DNA of 6,966 bases, taken from an uncultured Clostridia bacterium (GTDB lineage: Bacteria > Bacillota > Clostridia > Christensenellales > Aristaeellaceae). Of the stretch, positions 1-6,577 are shown one piece after another; within the stretch, counting starts at the first letter, position 1, and each line of letters starts with the position of its first letter. Made by a program: the position numbers and the translations under genes. The stretch covers positions 1 through 6,966 of the forward strand of contig CAKTTM010000095.1 in NCBI GenBank assembly GCA_934615145.1, given 5' to 3'. Under the pieces are notes generated by a model that saw nothing but the letters and a program-made list of their open reading frames with translations, ran no database searches and was not told the origin of the DNA.

Positions 1-1019
1 GCCACCACATAGAGGCCCGCGCGCTCGTAGATGCGCTGCGCGTGGTTCTCAGTGCCAGTAAAGAGGGTGGAGAAGGTGGCGCCCTCGTCCACAAACTCCT
101 GCATCAGCAGCTGAAAGAGCACATCGCCGATGCCGCGCCTGCCATAGAGCGGGTCCACGCAGATGCCGGTGAACCAGCCCCGGCCGCTGCGCTGCAGATC
201 CACAGGGCCAGTGAAGCCCACGATCTTGTCTTCATGCGTGGCCACCAGGATCGGCCGGGGGCCCGCGGGCTTCTTGCCGTCCACCCAGAGGCTTTCGTCT
301 GCGTTGGGCAGGCCCAGCTGCCAGGCCACGGTCTCGGTCTTTAGCACATTGCGCCAGTACTCGCTGCCCACCCGGTCGCACATGCCGTCAAAGTCGTAGT
401 TGAGGCTGGCGTCGTAGCGCCCGGTGTAGACGCCCTCCTTTGCCAGCTCCGCCTGGCGCTGGGCGGTGTTGTCGGGGAAGCTGTAGTCCTTCAGATCCCT
501 GTACATCGCCACCTCGCGGTAGCGCGGCTCGTAGCCCAGGGCCTTGAGGAAGGCATAGCCGGCGCTGCTCTCCTCGGCGCCCGGCGCCTTGTTATGGTCA
601 TGGCCGGGGGTGCCCGGGATGCGCCAGCTCAGCTGCAGCGGGTTCTGGTCCGAGCAGACCATCGTGGCCTTGCCCTGATCCAGGAAGTGCTTTTCCAACC
701 TCTGCACCAGCGCCTTGCCGATGCCGTGGCGGCGGTGGCCGTCCTTGACAAAGACGCAGCTGATATAGCCTGGCGTGTTCTCATGGGTCTGCTTGGGCAG
801 GAACTGCGTCAGCTGCGTGCCATGCACGAAACCGACCACCTCTTCCCCCGCCTGCGCCACAAAGGCCACCATGCCCGGCCGGAAAAAGTCGTGCTCAAAC
901 TGCTGCTTGCTCAGCGGGCTGTAGATGGCCTCGCCCTTTTCCGCGCTGTGGTTGAATAGCTCAAGCGCCGCCGCGCGGTCAGCGGCCTCCAGGGGCCGGA
1001 TCTGAATGTTCTCTTTCAT
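1..1019 (-). CDS. Tandem GNAT-family N-acetyltransferase, C-terminus cut by window edge
   Basis: Translation from the ATG at 1019 stays open for 339 codons to the left edge and begins MKENIQIRPLEAADRAAALE. Two GNAT folds lie in tandem. The first has its acetyl-CoA loop RRHGIG at residues 96-101 after the strand YISCVFV. The second has GRRGIG at 293-298 after GWFTGICVDP, followed by ENHAQRIYERAGL (324-336), the usual last helix of a GNAT domain, so probably only a short tail is missing. An AAGGAGG ribosome binding site (1026-1032) overlaps the stop codon of the upstream namZ-like gene and lies 6 nt from the start, so the two are very likely co-transcribed. GNAT enzymes move an acetyl group from acetyl-CoA to an amine. 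The acceptor cannot be read from sequence. A role on an amino sugar would suit the locus but is only inferred. No signal peptide or membrane segment is visible. The family assignment is firm; the substrate is unknown. Confidence 0.9.
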   Translation of the reverse strand, partial: MKENIQIRPLEAADRAAALELFNHSAEKGEAIYSPLSKQQFEHDFFRPGMVAFVAQAGEEVVGFVHGTQLTQFLPKQTHENTPGYISCVFVKDGHRRHGIGKALVQRLEKHFLDQGKATMVCSDQNPLQLSWRIPGTPGHDHNKAPGAEESSAGYAFLKALGYEPRYREVAMYRDLKDYSFPDNTAQRQAELAKEGVYTGRYDASLNYDFDGMCDRVGSEYWRNVLKTETVAWQLGLPNADESLWVDGKKPAGPRPILVATHEDKIVGFTGPVDLQRSGRGWFTGICVDPLYGRRGIGDVLFQLLMQEFVDEGATFSTLFTGTENHAQRIYERAGLYVV

Positions 1020-1025
1020 GCTGTG

Positions 1026-1032
1026 CCTCCTT
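1026..1032 (-). promoter_or_regulatory. Ribosome binding site of the GNAT gene
   Basis: AAGGAGG on the minus strand overlaps the TAA stop of the preceding gene (1031-1033) and sits 6 nt before the ATG at 1019. It fixes the acetyltransferase start and points to translational coupling with the gene upstream. Confidence 0.8.
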
Positions 1033-2185
1033 AGTCGTACAGAAGATGGGGTGCCAGCGCCTCACGGAAGGCGGCAACGCCGGGCAGGAAATGCGCCTGA
1101 AGCTGCGGGCCGTCCATCTGACCGGTGCGGTACAGATCGGTGCCCAGCAGCTTGTCAAGGGAATAGACCTTGCCCTCGTCCCAGCTGGTATAGCTCAGCT
1201 GCTCTGGGTACATCTCGCGCACCGCGTCCAGCAGCAGCAGCGCCGCCAGGAAGGGATCGCCCTGCTCACGGTCGGTGATGTGCAGCTGGACGCCGTGGCA
1301 CAGCGTGCCCGCGTGCTTGCTGAAAGTGGGCTGGAAGGAGGCCGCGCGGAAGTGGATGCCCGGCAGCTTGACCTTGGCCATGCGCTGCTCCAGTTGGCGG
1401 GCGTTGACATAGGGCGCGCCAATGAGCTCAAAGGGCTGGGTGGTGCCGCGTCCCTCGGACAGGTTGGTGCCTTCAAAGATGCAGGTGCCCACATAGCAAA
1501 GCGCCGCCGCCAGGCTTGGGCAGTTGGGCGAGGGGGCCACCCAGGGCAGGTCGGTATCGTCCAGGTGCATATGGCGCTGCCAGCCCTGCAGCGGCGCCAC
1601 GGTCAGGTCCAGATCCAGCTTGAGATATTGCCGCGCGTAGCGGGCAAACTCACCCACCGTCATGCCGATGCGGGTAGGCATCTCATAATCCCCCACGAAG
1701 GAGCGGTATTTGAGGTCGAGGATGGTGCCGCCATGCCTGTGCCCGCCGATGGGGTCGATGCGGTCCAGCACCAGCACCGGCTTGCCTGCCTTGGCGCAGG
1801 CCTCCATGGCATAGGCCAGGGAATACAGGTAGGTGTAGAAGCGCACGCCCACATCCTGTATGTCATAGACCAGTATGTCAAAGGCGTCGAGCATCTCCTG
1901 CGTCATGTGCTGGGAGGCGCCGTAGACGCTGTAGACGGTAATGCCGGTATCCTCGTCCACATAGGTGCTGACTTTCTCACCCGCCTGTCGGTCACCGCGC
2001 ACGCCATGCTCACAGGCAAACAGGGCACTGAGGCCATAGCGCTCGTGCAGAATGTCGATGGTGCTTTTCAGGTCATGATTGATGCCGGTGGGGTTGGTCA
2101 TCAGGCCGATGCGCCGGCCTTTGAGCAGGTGATCGTAGTTTACGATGCTGTCGATCCCGCTGAGTACCTGGGCTTTCCTGGTCAT
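1031..2185 (-). CDS. namZ: DUF1343 / GH171 exo-beta-N-acetylmuramidase (NamZ family)
   Basis: This 384-residue protein matches the DUF1343 family along its whole length. Recognisable blocks are GLMTNPTG (27-34), ACEHGVRGD (57-65, the conserved EHGxRG block), DILVYDIQDVGVRFYTYLY (103-121), VLVLDRIDP (137-145), APSPNCPSL (217-225), and FEGTNLSEGRGTTQPFEL (237-254). The founding member, Bacillus subtilis NamZ (YbbC), removes MurNAc from the non-reducing end of peptide-free murein fragments such as MurNAc-GlcNAc. I chose the ATG at 2185 because GAGGAGG lies 5 nt before it. An ATG at 2209 would overlap the previous stop as ATGA but has no ribosome binding site and adds only eight residues. With either start there is no signal peptide, so the enzyme should be cytoplasmic, unlike the exported B. 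subtilis protein. It lies 20 nt after the DUF4838 gene, which argues for one operon and for an imported substrate. Family assignment is near certain; exact specificity is inferred. Confidence 0.93.
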   Translation of the reverse strand: MTRKAQVLSGIDSIVNYDHLLKGRRIGLMTNPTGINHDLKSTIDILHERYGLSALFACEHGVRGDRQAGEKVSTYVDEDTGITVYSVYGASQHMTQEMLDAFDILVYDIQDVGVRFYTYLYSLAYAMEACAKAGKPVLVLDRIDPIGGHRHGGTILDLKYRSFVGDYEMPTRIGMTVGEFARYARQYLKLDLDLTVAPLQGWQRHMHLDDTDLPWVAPSPNCPSLAAALCYVGTCIFEGTNLSEGRGTTQPFELIGAPYVNARQLEQRMAKVKLPGIHFRAASFQPTFSKHAGTLCHGVQLHITDREQGDPFLAALLLLDAVREMYPEQLSYTSWDEGKVYSLDKLLGTDLYRTGQMDGPQLQAHFLPGVAAFREALAPHLLYD

Positions 2186-2190
2186 GGGTT

Positions 2191-2197
2191 CCTCCTC
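2191..2197 (-). promoter_or_regulatory. Ribosome binding site that sets the namZ-like start
   Basis: GAGGAGG on the minus strand is followed by a 5-nt spacer (AACCC) and the ATG at 2185. No comparable purine run precedes the alternative ATG at 2209, so this site decides the start in favour of MTRKAQVL. Confidence 0.8.
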
Positions 2198-2205
2198 AAT
2201 CAATA

Positions 2206-3885
2206 TCATTGCAGTCGATAGAAACTGTAGGGTACCTGGTCACGATCCCTGGCGAAGCGGCTGTGCTTCATGCAGTCAAATGAGGCCTCCAGCTGCCTGC
2301 GCTCAAACAGCTCGCTGATGCCAAGCCGTCTGCAGTCCGCCGCGAAGGCATCGACCGCGGCATCGCGATCCGGGCTGTCCAGCGGGCTTTGCGTCAGCAG
2401 CACATAGCGGGTGGACAGCAGCTCCAGCTCCAGCCGCTGGCGGTGATCAGGATCCACCGTGGCCGCCAGCGCCTGCTGCAGCAGATCCTGCGCCAGGCGC
2501 AGCCAGCTACCTTGTAGATAAGGGGCATCCGGCCCGTCGTAGAGGCTCATGTGATGGGGCTGCACGGCCCCGTCTGCCAGTGCCAGACAGGCCAGCACCT
2601 TGTCTGCCGCGGCCTGGCCATAATAGCCGCGCACAAAGCGCTCTCTCATCGCCTGCAGGTCGGCGTCCGGATCCCACAGCAGGCGCGCCATACAGTAGAC
2701 CTTCAGCGCAGCAAAGGCCGAGGTCTGCCCGGGCGAATAGTTCCCCTGCAGGAAGAGGCCTTCCACCCCCTGATCGCGGTACCAGCGCAGGGTCTGCTGA
2801 AGGGCGGGCAGGTTTGGGAAGGGCTGCAGGTAGTTAGCATAGTTGCAAGTATAGTCCCAGATATACAGATGCTGGCAGGCCGCTGCCCAGCCCTGCAGAT
2901 GCTCTGCGAAGTCGCCGCCCGCACTGAAAGACCTGGCGCTGGCCGTGGCCACATCAATGCGGCCCACCTCAGCGTCGCAGCTATCAAGCGCATGGGAGAA
3001 GCAGCGCTCGATGGGGCAGAGCCTGATGATCACATTGTCCCGCGCCTTGAGCTGTCTGGGCGGCTTCCTGCCATAGAGATAGGCGAAGGTGTGGATATAG
3101 TTATCTGGAAACTCGGGCCGGACGGCATCGGCCACCTGATTGACAAAGTGCAGCAGGCTGCCTGACTGGCTGCCCTCCCTGTCGTCGATGGCGGCGCAGT
3201 CCGGGCACTCGCAAGGGGCATACCAGTCGTTCATGGAGACGGAGAATATCTGACAGTCAGGATGCTCCCGCATCCAGCTGAGCACCTTGTCCGTCACGAT
3301 GGCCAGCACCTGGGGGTTGCTTAAGCACAGCTGGCTGAAATCCTTCTGCCGCTTGCCATCCACCAGGGAGAAATACTCAGGATGGCTGTCAAAGTACTCT
3401 TGCGGGTCCACCAGCGCATCAAAGCTGTGGCTGTAGTTGTAAAACTTAAGGCCCCAGGCGCTGCCCGCCGGTAGGCCGCCGCGCGAGGCATTGAGGCGCA
3501 GCTGCACCGCAAAGTCCGGCGCCAAGGCGCCCCGCCAATAGAGCTCGCGATGGGCGAAGGCGGGAGCAGAGACCAGGTGCACGGGCTTGATGACCGCCTG
3601 CTCGGGCAGCAGCGCGCAGTCGGCCGCCAGAAAGTGGCAGTCAAGCGCCTGCTCGAAAAAGGCAAGGGCGCCATACATCGCGCCCGCCTGGTCGCCCGCC
3701 TCGATGAAAGCGCCCAGCGCGGACACCCGCAGCGCAAAGCCCTCCGGGCCGTGATCAGCCCGGAGCAGGCCGATGGGGAAGCCCTCTGGATCGGACTGAA
3801 AGCCCAGCCTCCCCAGCCAGTGGCGCAGCAGCTCGCCCGCCGGCTCATGCCAGCTGGTGACGCAGACAGAAGACATTTGTTTCAC
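2206..3885 (-). CDS. DUF4838 protein, glycoside-hydrolase-like, cytoplasmic, specificity unknown
   Basis: About 559 residues when read from the GTG at 3885. The N-terminal ~100 residues, including EGFALRVSALGAFIEAGD and GAMYGALAFFEQ, resemble the small alpha/beta domain that precedes the barrel in GH20 and GH67 enzymes. The middle carries DUF4838 hallmarks: HPEYFSLVDGKR (168-179), LCLSNPQV (186-193), SVSMNDWYAPCECPDCAAID (215-234) with a CxCxxC cluster, YIWDYTCNY (341-349), and GVEGLFLQGNYSPG (373-386). The C-terminal ~150 residues look helical. Such proteins occur near carbohydrate-use genes and look like barrel glycosidases, but I know no firm activity for this one. There is no signal peptide, so it should act in the cytosol on imported sugar. 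The start is uncertain. GGAGG (3890-3894) lies 4 nt before the GTG at 3885 and 13 nt before an ATG at 3876; a TTG at 3900 is upstream of the site and unlikely. The gene follows the binding-protein gene across a hairpin and ends 20 nt before the namZ-like start. Confidence 0.88.
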   Translation of the reverse strand: MKQMSSVCVTSWHEPAGELLRHWLGRLGFQSDPEGFPIGLLRADHGPEGFALRVSALGAFIEAGDQAGAMYGALAFFEQALDCHFLAADCALLPEQAVIKPVHLVSAPAFAHRELYWRGALAPDFAVQLRLNASRGGLPAGSAWGLKFYNYSHSFDALVDPQEYFDSHPEYFSLVDGKRQKDFSQLCLSNPQVLAIVTDKVLSWMREHPDCQIFSVSMNDWYAPCECPDCAAIDDREGSQSGSLLHFVNQVADAVRPEFPDNYIHTFAYLYGRKPPRQLKARDNVIIRLCPIERCFSHALDSCDAEVGRIDVATASARSFSAGGDFAEHLQGWAAACQHLYIWDYTCNYANYLQPFPNLPALQQTLRWYRDQGVEGLFLQGNYSPGQTSAFAALKVYCMARLLWDPDADLQAMRERFVRGYYGQAAADKVLACLALADGAVQPHHMSLYDGPDAPYLQGSWLRLAQDLLQQALAATVDPDHRQRLELELLSTRYVLLTQSPLDSPDRDAAVDAFAADCRRLGISELFERRQLEASFDCMKHSRFARDRDQVPYSFYRLQ

Positions 3886-3889
3886 GATG

Positions 3890-3894
3890 CCTCC
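3890..3894 (-). promoter_or_regulatory. Ribosome binding site of the DUF4838 gene
   Basis: GGAGG on the minus strand. It is 4 nt from an in-frame GTG (3885) and 13 nt from an in-frame ATG (3876), so it rules out the TTG at 3900 but does not fully settle between the other two. The 5' edge of the site is about 10 nt after the GC-rich hairpin arm that ends at 3905. Confidence 0.6.
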
Positions 3895-3904
3895 ATGCAA
3901 GAAA

Positions 3905-3927
3905 GGGGCCCGGCCAGGCCGGGCCCC
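3905..3927 (-). terminator. GC-rich hairpin between binding-protein and DUF4838 genes (leaky terminator or mRNA-stabilising stem)
   Basis: An 11-bp perfect inverted repeat with a single central base (arms 3905-3915 and 3917-3927) can form a 9-bp all-GC stem with a 5-nt loop. Read on the minus strand it begins about 15 nt after the TAA of the binding-protein gene and is followed by TTTCTT. That is a short, interrupted T-tract, weaker than in a full intrinsic terminator. In sugar transporter operons such stems commonly sit after the binding-protein gene and keep its transcript more abundant than the downstream genes. I infer that role here. Full termination is less likely because the next gene starts only 20 nt further on with no room for a promoter. 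Confidence 0.7.
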
Positions 3928-3942
3928 CAGGTCGGTCAGGGA

Positions 3943-5502
3943 TTACTTGCCCAGCAGCTTGGCGTAGGCCGCGCTGCCCTCATCGATGATGGCCTGCAGG
4001 CCAGCGGGCTTGAGGGCCTCATACTGCTTGTAGAACTCGTCCACGCTGATCTGGCCGGCAATGGCCTGATCGCGCAGCACGGCAACGCCGGTGGTGATGG
4101 TCTCACCCGCGTACTCGGTGTAGGCCTCGGTGGCCAGCACCTGGGGCATCGCGTAGAAGAAACCATTGTTGACAACGGCCAGGCCGTTGTAGAAGGACTG
4201 GGAGGCATCATCCAGGTCGTCGACGGTCTTGCCGCCAAACAGGCACTGGGTGAAGGCGTCGGTCAGCCACTTACCGCCGAAGGGCTCGTATTCCATGCCG
4301 GCCAGGCGATAGTCCACAAAGCCATTGGCCACGTACTCGGGCTTCAAGATGCGCTTGCCGTCGACCAGGTCATGGTGCACGCCCTCGATGCCGTAGTTGT
4401 ACAGCACGATGCCTTCCTCGCTGAAGTTCCAGTTGAAGAGCTTGAGGATGTCTTCCACCTTGCCGGCCTTCTCAGCCGCCGTGGTGATGGTCCACACGCC
4501 GGTCACCGCCGCGCGCTCCTGGGTCATGCGGTCGCCGTGGGGGCCGGTAATCGGGGGCACGCAGACCCACAGGGCGTCCGCCGCGCCGCCTTCACGGTTG
4601 GAGTAGGTGGACAGCTTGGCGCGCTCGGCCCAGGTCATGGTGGTGCCCACCAGGTTGGAATCCATCACGGTGAACAGTTCCGCCTGGGTGCGGGTGGCAA
4701 ACTCGGGATCCAGCAGGCCTTCCTTGAACAGCATCTGCGCTGCCTCCAGGAACTCCTTGAAGCGCGGATGCTCATAGACCAGGGTGTAGGTGCCATCATC
4801 CAGCACAGCAAACTGGCTGTTGGAGGAGGCCTTGATGCCAAAGGCGTTGAGCAGGGACTGCAGGGCGCGCTCGCCGTTGCCGCCCTTTTCCAGCGCCAGG
4901 GGGATCTCGTCGGTGGTGTCGCCATTGCCGTTCATGTCGTTGTCACGGATGCCGCGCCAGACCGCCAGCCAGTCCTCCCAGGTCTCGGGGGCCTTGAGGC
5001 CCAGCTTGTCCAGCCAGTCCTGGCGGATCATCACCGACTGGGAACCGGGCACATCCACGATGGTGGGGATGGAGTAGATGTGGCCGTCGGCGCTGCGCCA
5101 GTTGGCCATGCGATGCTCGCCCACGGCTTCGACGATGTTGGGGATCAGGTGCAGGTAGTCATCCAGGGGGATGATGGCGCCTTCGCTGACCAGGTTGGAC
5201 ACGCCGTAGTCACCGGCGTTGAGGATGTCAGGCAGATTGCCTGAGGCCAGCAGGGTGGCAACCTGGGTGCCATAGTTGTCGCCCACGCGCCAGTCGATCT
5301 GAACGCGCGCGTTGGTGCGCTCCAGGATGGTGGGGAAATAGTAGGTACCGTCAAACTCTGTGGGATAGTTGTTGAAATGAACGCCCATGCCCTTGATCGA
5401 CAATTCCTTGTCAAAGTAGAGGTTGGGGCTCTTTTCCGCCAGCACGCTGCCGATTGACAACAGCATGACAGCAGCCAGTACCAGTGCCAGGATTCTCTTC
5501 AT
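3943..5502 (-). CDS. Extracellular sugar-binding protein of an Lpl-type ABC transporter
   Basis: This 519-residue protein is of usual length for the LplA/YtcQ group of family 1 solute-binding proteins. Residues 1-22 form a signal peptide: MKR, a hydrophobic core, then SVLA before E23. There is no lipobox cysteine, so cleavage by signal peptidase I is predicted rather than lipid anchoring. Typical segments are FPTILERTNARVQIDW (56-71), LLASGNLPDILNAGDYG (84-100), DGHIYSIPTI (139-148), RQDWLDKLGLKAPETWEDW (160-178), and the acidic loop DMNGNGDTTDE (189-199), which in this group resembles a calcium-binding loop. It would capture an oligosaccharide outside the membrane and deliver it to the two permeases upstream. 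The start at 5502 is supported by AAGGAGG about 10 nt before it. The 137-nt gap upstream and the hairpin after the stop suggest separately adjusted expression. Family is firm; the ligand cannot be told from sequence, and murein-derived sugar is an inference from the downstream genes. Confidence 0.93.
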   Translation of the reverse strand: MKRILALVLAAVMLLSIGSVLAEKSPNLYFDKELSIKGMGVHFNNYPTEFDGTYYFPTILERTNARVQIDWRVGDNYGTQVATLLASGNLPDILNAGDYGVSNLVSEGAIIPLDDYLHLIPNIVEAVGEHRMANWRSADGHIYSIPTIVDVPGSQSVMIRQDWLDKLGLKAPETWEDWLAVWRGIRDNDMNGNGDTTDEIPLALEKGGNGERALQSLLNAFGIKASSNSQFAVLDDGTYTLVYEHPRFKEFLEAAQMLFKEGLLDPEFATRTQAELFTVMDSNLVGTTMTWAERAKLSTYSNREGGAADALWVCVPPITGPHGDRMTQERAAVTGVWTITTAAEKAGKVEDILKLFNWNFSEEGIVLYNYGIEGVHHDLVDGKRILKPEYVANGFVDYRLAGMEYEPFGGKWLTDAFTQCLFGGKTVDDLDDASQSFYNGLAVVNNGFFYAMPQVLATEAYTEYAGETITTGVAVLRDQAIAGQISVDEFYKQYEALKPAGLQAIIDEGSAAYAKLLGK

Positions 5503-5639
5503 GTAGTCGTACCCTCCTTATGATGTTGTTATGCACACAGGGCTTGCCCTGCGGTAACCTGTTCTTATACTGAACTCAATCGTAAACGCTCGGGTGGGCC
5601 GGTCTTTTTGCGCCTGCGCGTTTCCTCATTCGTTCAGTA
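5503..5639 (-). promoter_or_regulatory. 137-nt leader upstream of the binding-protein gene
   Basis: No open frame of note lies here. It is less GC-rich than its flanks and contains, in minus-strand order, one arm of a 9-bp inverted repeat, a TATAAG hexamer (5564-5569) that overlaps the other arm, a small palindromic hairpin (5536-5553), and the AAGGAGG site (5513-5519). TATAAG could be a -10 box, but no good -35 element lies 16-18 nt upstream, so an internal promoter is only possible. The size and content of the gap suggest that regulation acts on the binding-protein gene separately from the permeases. Confidence 0.45.
5538..5551 (-). promoter_or_regulatory. Small hairpin or operator-like palindrome in the leader
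   Basis: CAGGGC and GCCCTG flank a 2-nt centre, giving a perfect 6-bp palindrome that a wobble pair extends outward in RNA to 5536-5553. As RNA it would make a short stem with a CAAG loop about 35 nt before the start codon. As DNA it could be a repressor site. There is no T-tract after it, so it is not a terminator. Confidence 0.35.
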
Positions 5640-5640
5640 T
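5567..5640. repeat. 9-bp perfect inverted repeat spanning the leader
   Basis: ATACTGAAC at 5567-5575 and GTTCAGTAT at 5632-5640 are exact inverted copies 56 nt apart. One arm touches the last base of the upstream permease stop codon (5640-5642); the other overlaps the TATAAG hexamer. They could pair in mRNA to close a domain, or form two oppositely oriented binding sites 65 bp apart. Confidence 0.5.
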
Positions 5641-6566
5641 TAGCCCTTGACCGATCCCAGCATCACGCCGCTGACAAAGTAGCGCTGCACAAAGGGATAG
5701 ACGGCGATCATGGGGATCATGGAGACCACCAGCACACCATTGCGCATCTGCTGGCCCAGGGCCGCCGCACCCGAGGTGGTGCTGTCGCTGGCGACGGAAA
5801 TATTGTGGATGGAGGCCTCGGCATTGAGCACCAGTTCTTTGAGCACCAGCTGCAGGGTGTAATTCTTGCGCTCTGCCAGGAAGAGCAGGGCGTTTAGGTA
5901 GTCATTCCAGTGCCCCACGATGATCCACAGCGCGACGGTCGCCAGCACCGGCTTTGACAGCGGGATGATCAGGCGAAAGAGGATCAGAAAGTCATTGGCC
6001 CCGTCGATGCGGGCCGACTCCACAATGGAGATGGGCACCGACTGGAAATAGCTGCGCACGATGACCACATTGTAGGCCGCCAGCATGGCGTTGATGATCA
6101 GCGCCCAGAGGCTGTTGTGCAATCCCAGCGTCCTGATGGTCAGGAAGGTGGGGATGATGCCGGAGTTAAACCACATGGTAAAGAGTATCAATAGGTTGAA
6201 CAGCCGCTTGCCGTAAAAGTCGCCAAAGGCCAGCGGGTAGGCGGCCAGGCTGGTCAGCAGCAGGCTGCAAAAGCAGCCCACCAGCGCCACAAAGACGCTG
6301 TTGCCAATGGAGTTCCACAGGTCCCGGTTGGCGAATATCAGCTGGTAGCTGCTCAGGTCAAGGCCCCTGGGGTAGAAAGTGACCTCGGCCCTGAGCACGG
6401 CGTAGGAATCGCTCATGGAGATGGACAGCATGTTGAGCAGCGGGTATAGGAAAAGCGCGCATAGCAGCAGCATCAACACGATGTTGAGCGCGTCAAAGGC
6501 TCTGGCGCCCGCGCCCCTGCGGACAAAGTCTCTCTTTTGCCTGATGGGCATGCTTGACTGTGTCAT
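5640..6566 (-). CDS. ABC transporter permease, LplC/YtcP type (sugar)
   Basis: This 308-residue membrane protein has about six hydrophobic segments, near residues 26-48, 84-108, 122-144, 152-172, 198-218 and 277-297. That is the normal plan of binding-protein-dependent sugar permeases. The cytoplasmic EAA loop that docks on the ATPase is seen as ESARIDGANDF (183-193) followed by IIP (200-202). The N-terminus RQKRDFVRRGAGARAFD is basic, and the C-terminus VSGVMLGSVKG is the usual ending of this subgroup. It should pair with the LplB-type permease just upstream to form the channel for the sugar caught by the binding protein. AAGGAG (6572-6577) overlaps the stop of that permease and lies 5 nt before the ATG at 6566, so the two are translated from one message. 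No ATPase gene is visible; Lpl-type systems commonly share a general MsmX-type ATPase encoded elsewhere. Family is firm, cargo unknown. Confidence 0.94.
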   Translation of the reverse strand: MTQSSMPIRQKRDFVRRGAGARAFDALNIVLMLLLCALFLYPLLNMLSISMSDSYAVLRAEVTFYPRGLDLSSYQLIFANRDLWNSIGNSVFVALVGCFCSLLLTSLAAYPLAFGDFYGKRLFNLLILFTMWFNSGIIPTFLTIRTLGLHNSLWALIINAMLAAYNVVIVRSYFQSVPISIVESARIDGANDFLILFRLIIPLSKPVLATVALWIIVGHWNDYLNALLFLAERKNYTLQLVLKELVLNAEASIHNISVASDSTTSGAAALGQQMRNGVLVVSMIPMIAVYPFVQRYFVSGVMLGSVKG

Positions 6567-6571
6567 TGTCT

Positions 6572-6577
6572 CTCCTT
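6572..6577 (-). promoter_or_regulatory. Ribosome binding site of the second permease
   Basis: AAGGAG on the minus strand shares bases with the TAA stop (6576-6578) of the first permease and is 5 nt from the ATG at 6566, which supports that start and tight coupling of the two membrane subunits. Confidence 0.75.

Noticed and set aside
594..959. Plus-strand open frame of 121 codons in the left part
   Set aside because: It lies wholly opposite the tandem GNAT gene, whose two acetyl-CoA motifs make the minus strand the coding one.
2206..2209. ATGA overlap that could start the namZ-like protein at 2209
   Set aside because: No purine-rich site precedes it, while GAGGAGG sits 5 nt before the ATG at 2185. 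The extra residues (MILIEEEP) fit no family sequence.
1046..2221. A 391-codon open frame on the plus strand opposite the namZ-like gene
   Set aside because: It mirrors a gene with clear family motifs throughout, has biased composition and no recognisable domain or ribosome binding site, so it is a shadow.
3550..5244. A 564-codon open frame on the plus strand across two minus-strand genes
   Set aside because: It is antisense to the binding-protein and DUF4838 genes, spans both and their gap, is low in complexity (rich in Gly, Ala, Val, His, Gln) and matches no family. Long antisense frames are expected in GC-rich DNA with biased codons.
5564..5569. TATAAG as the -10 box of an internal promoter
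   Set aside because: No hexamer close to TTGACA lies 16-18 nt upstream and there is no extended TGn. It is kept only as a possibility within the leader entry.
5581..5594. CGTAAACGCT resembling a catabolite-response (cre) site in the leader
   Set aside because: Only the left half matches; the right half fails at three of the last four defined positions and the first T is missing.
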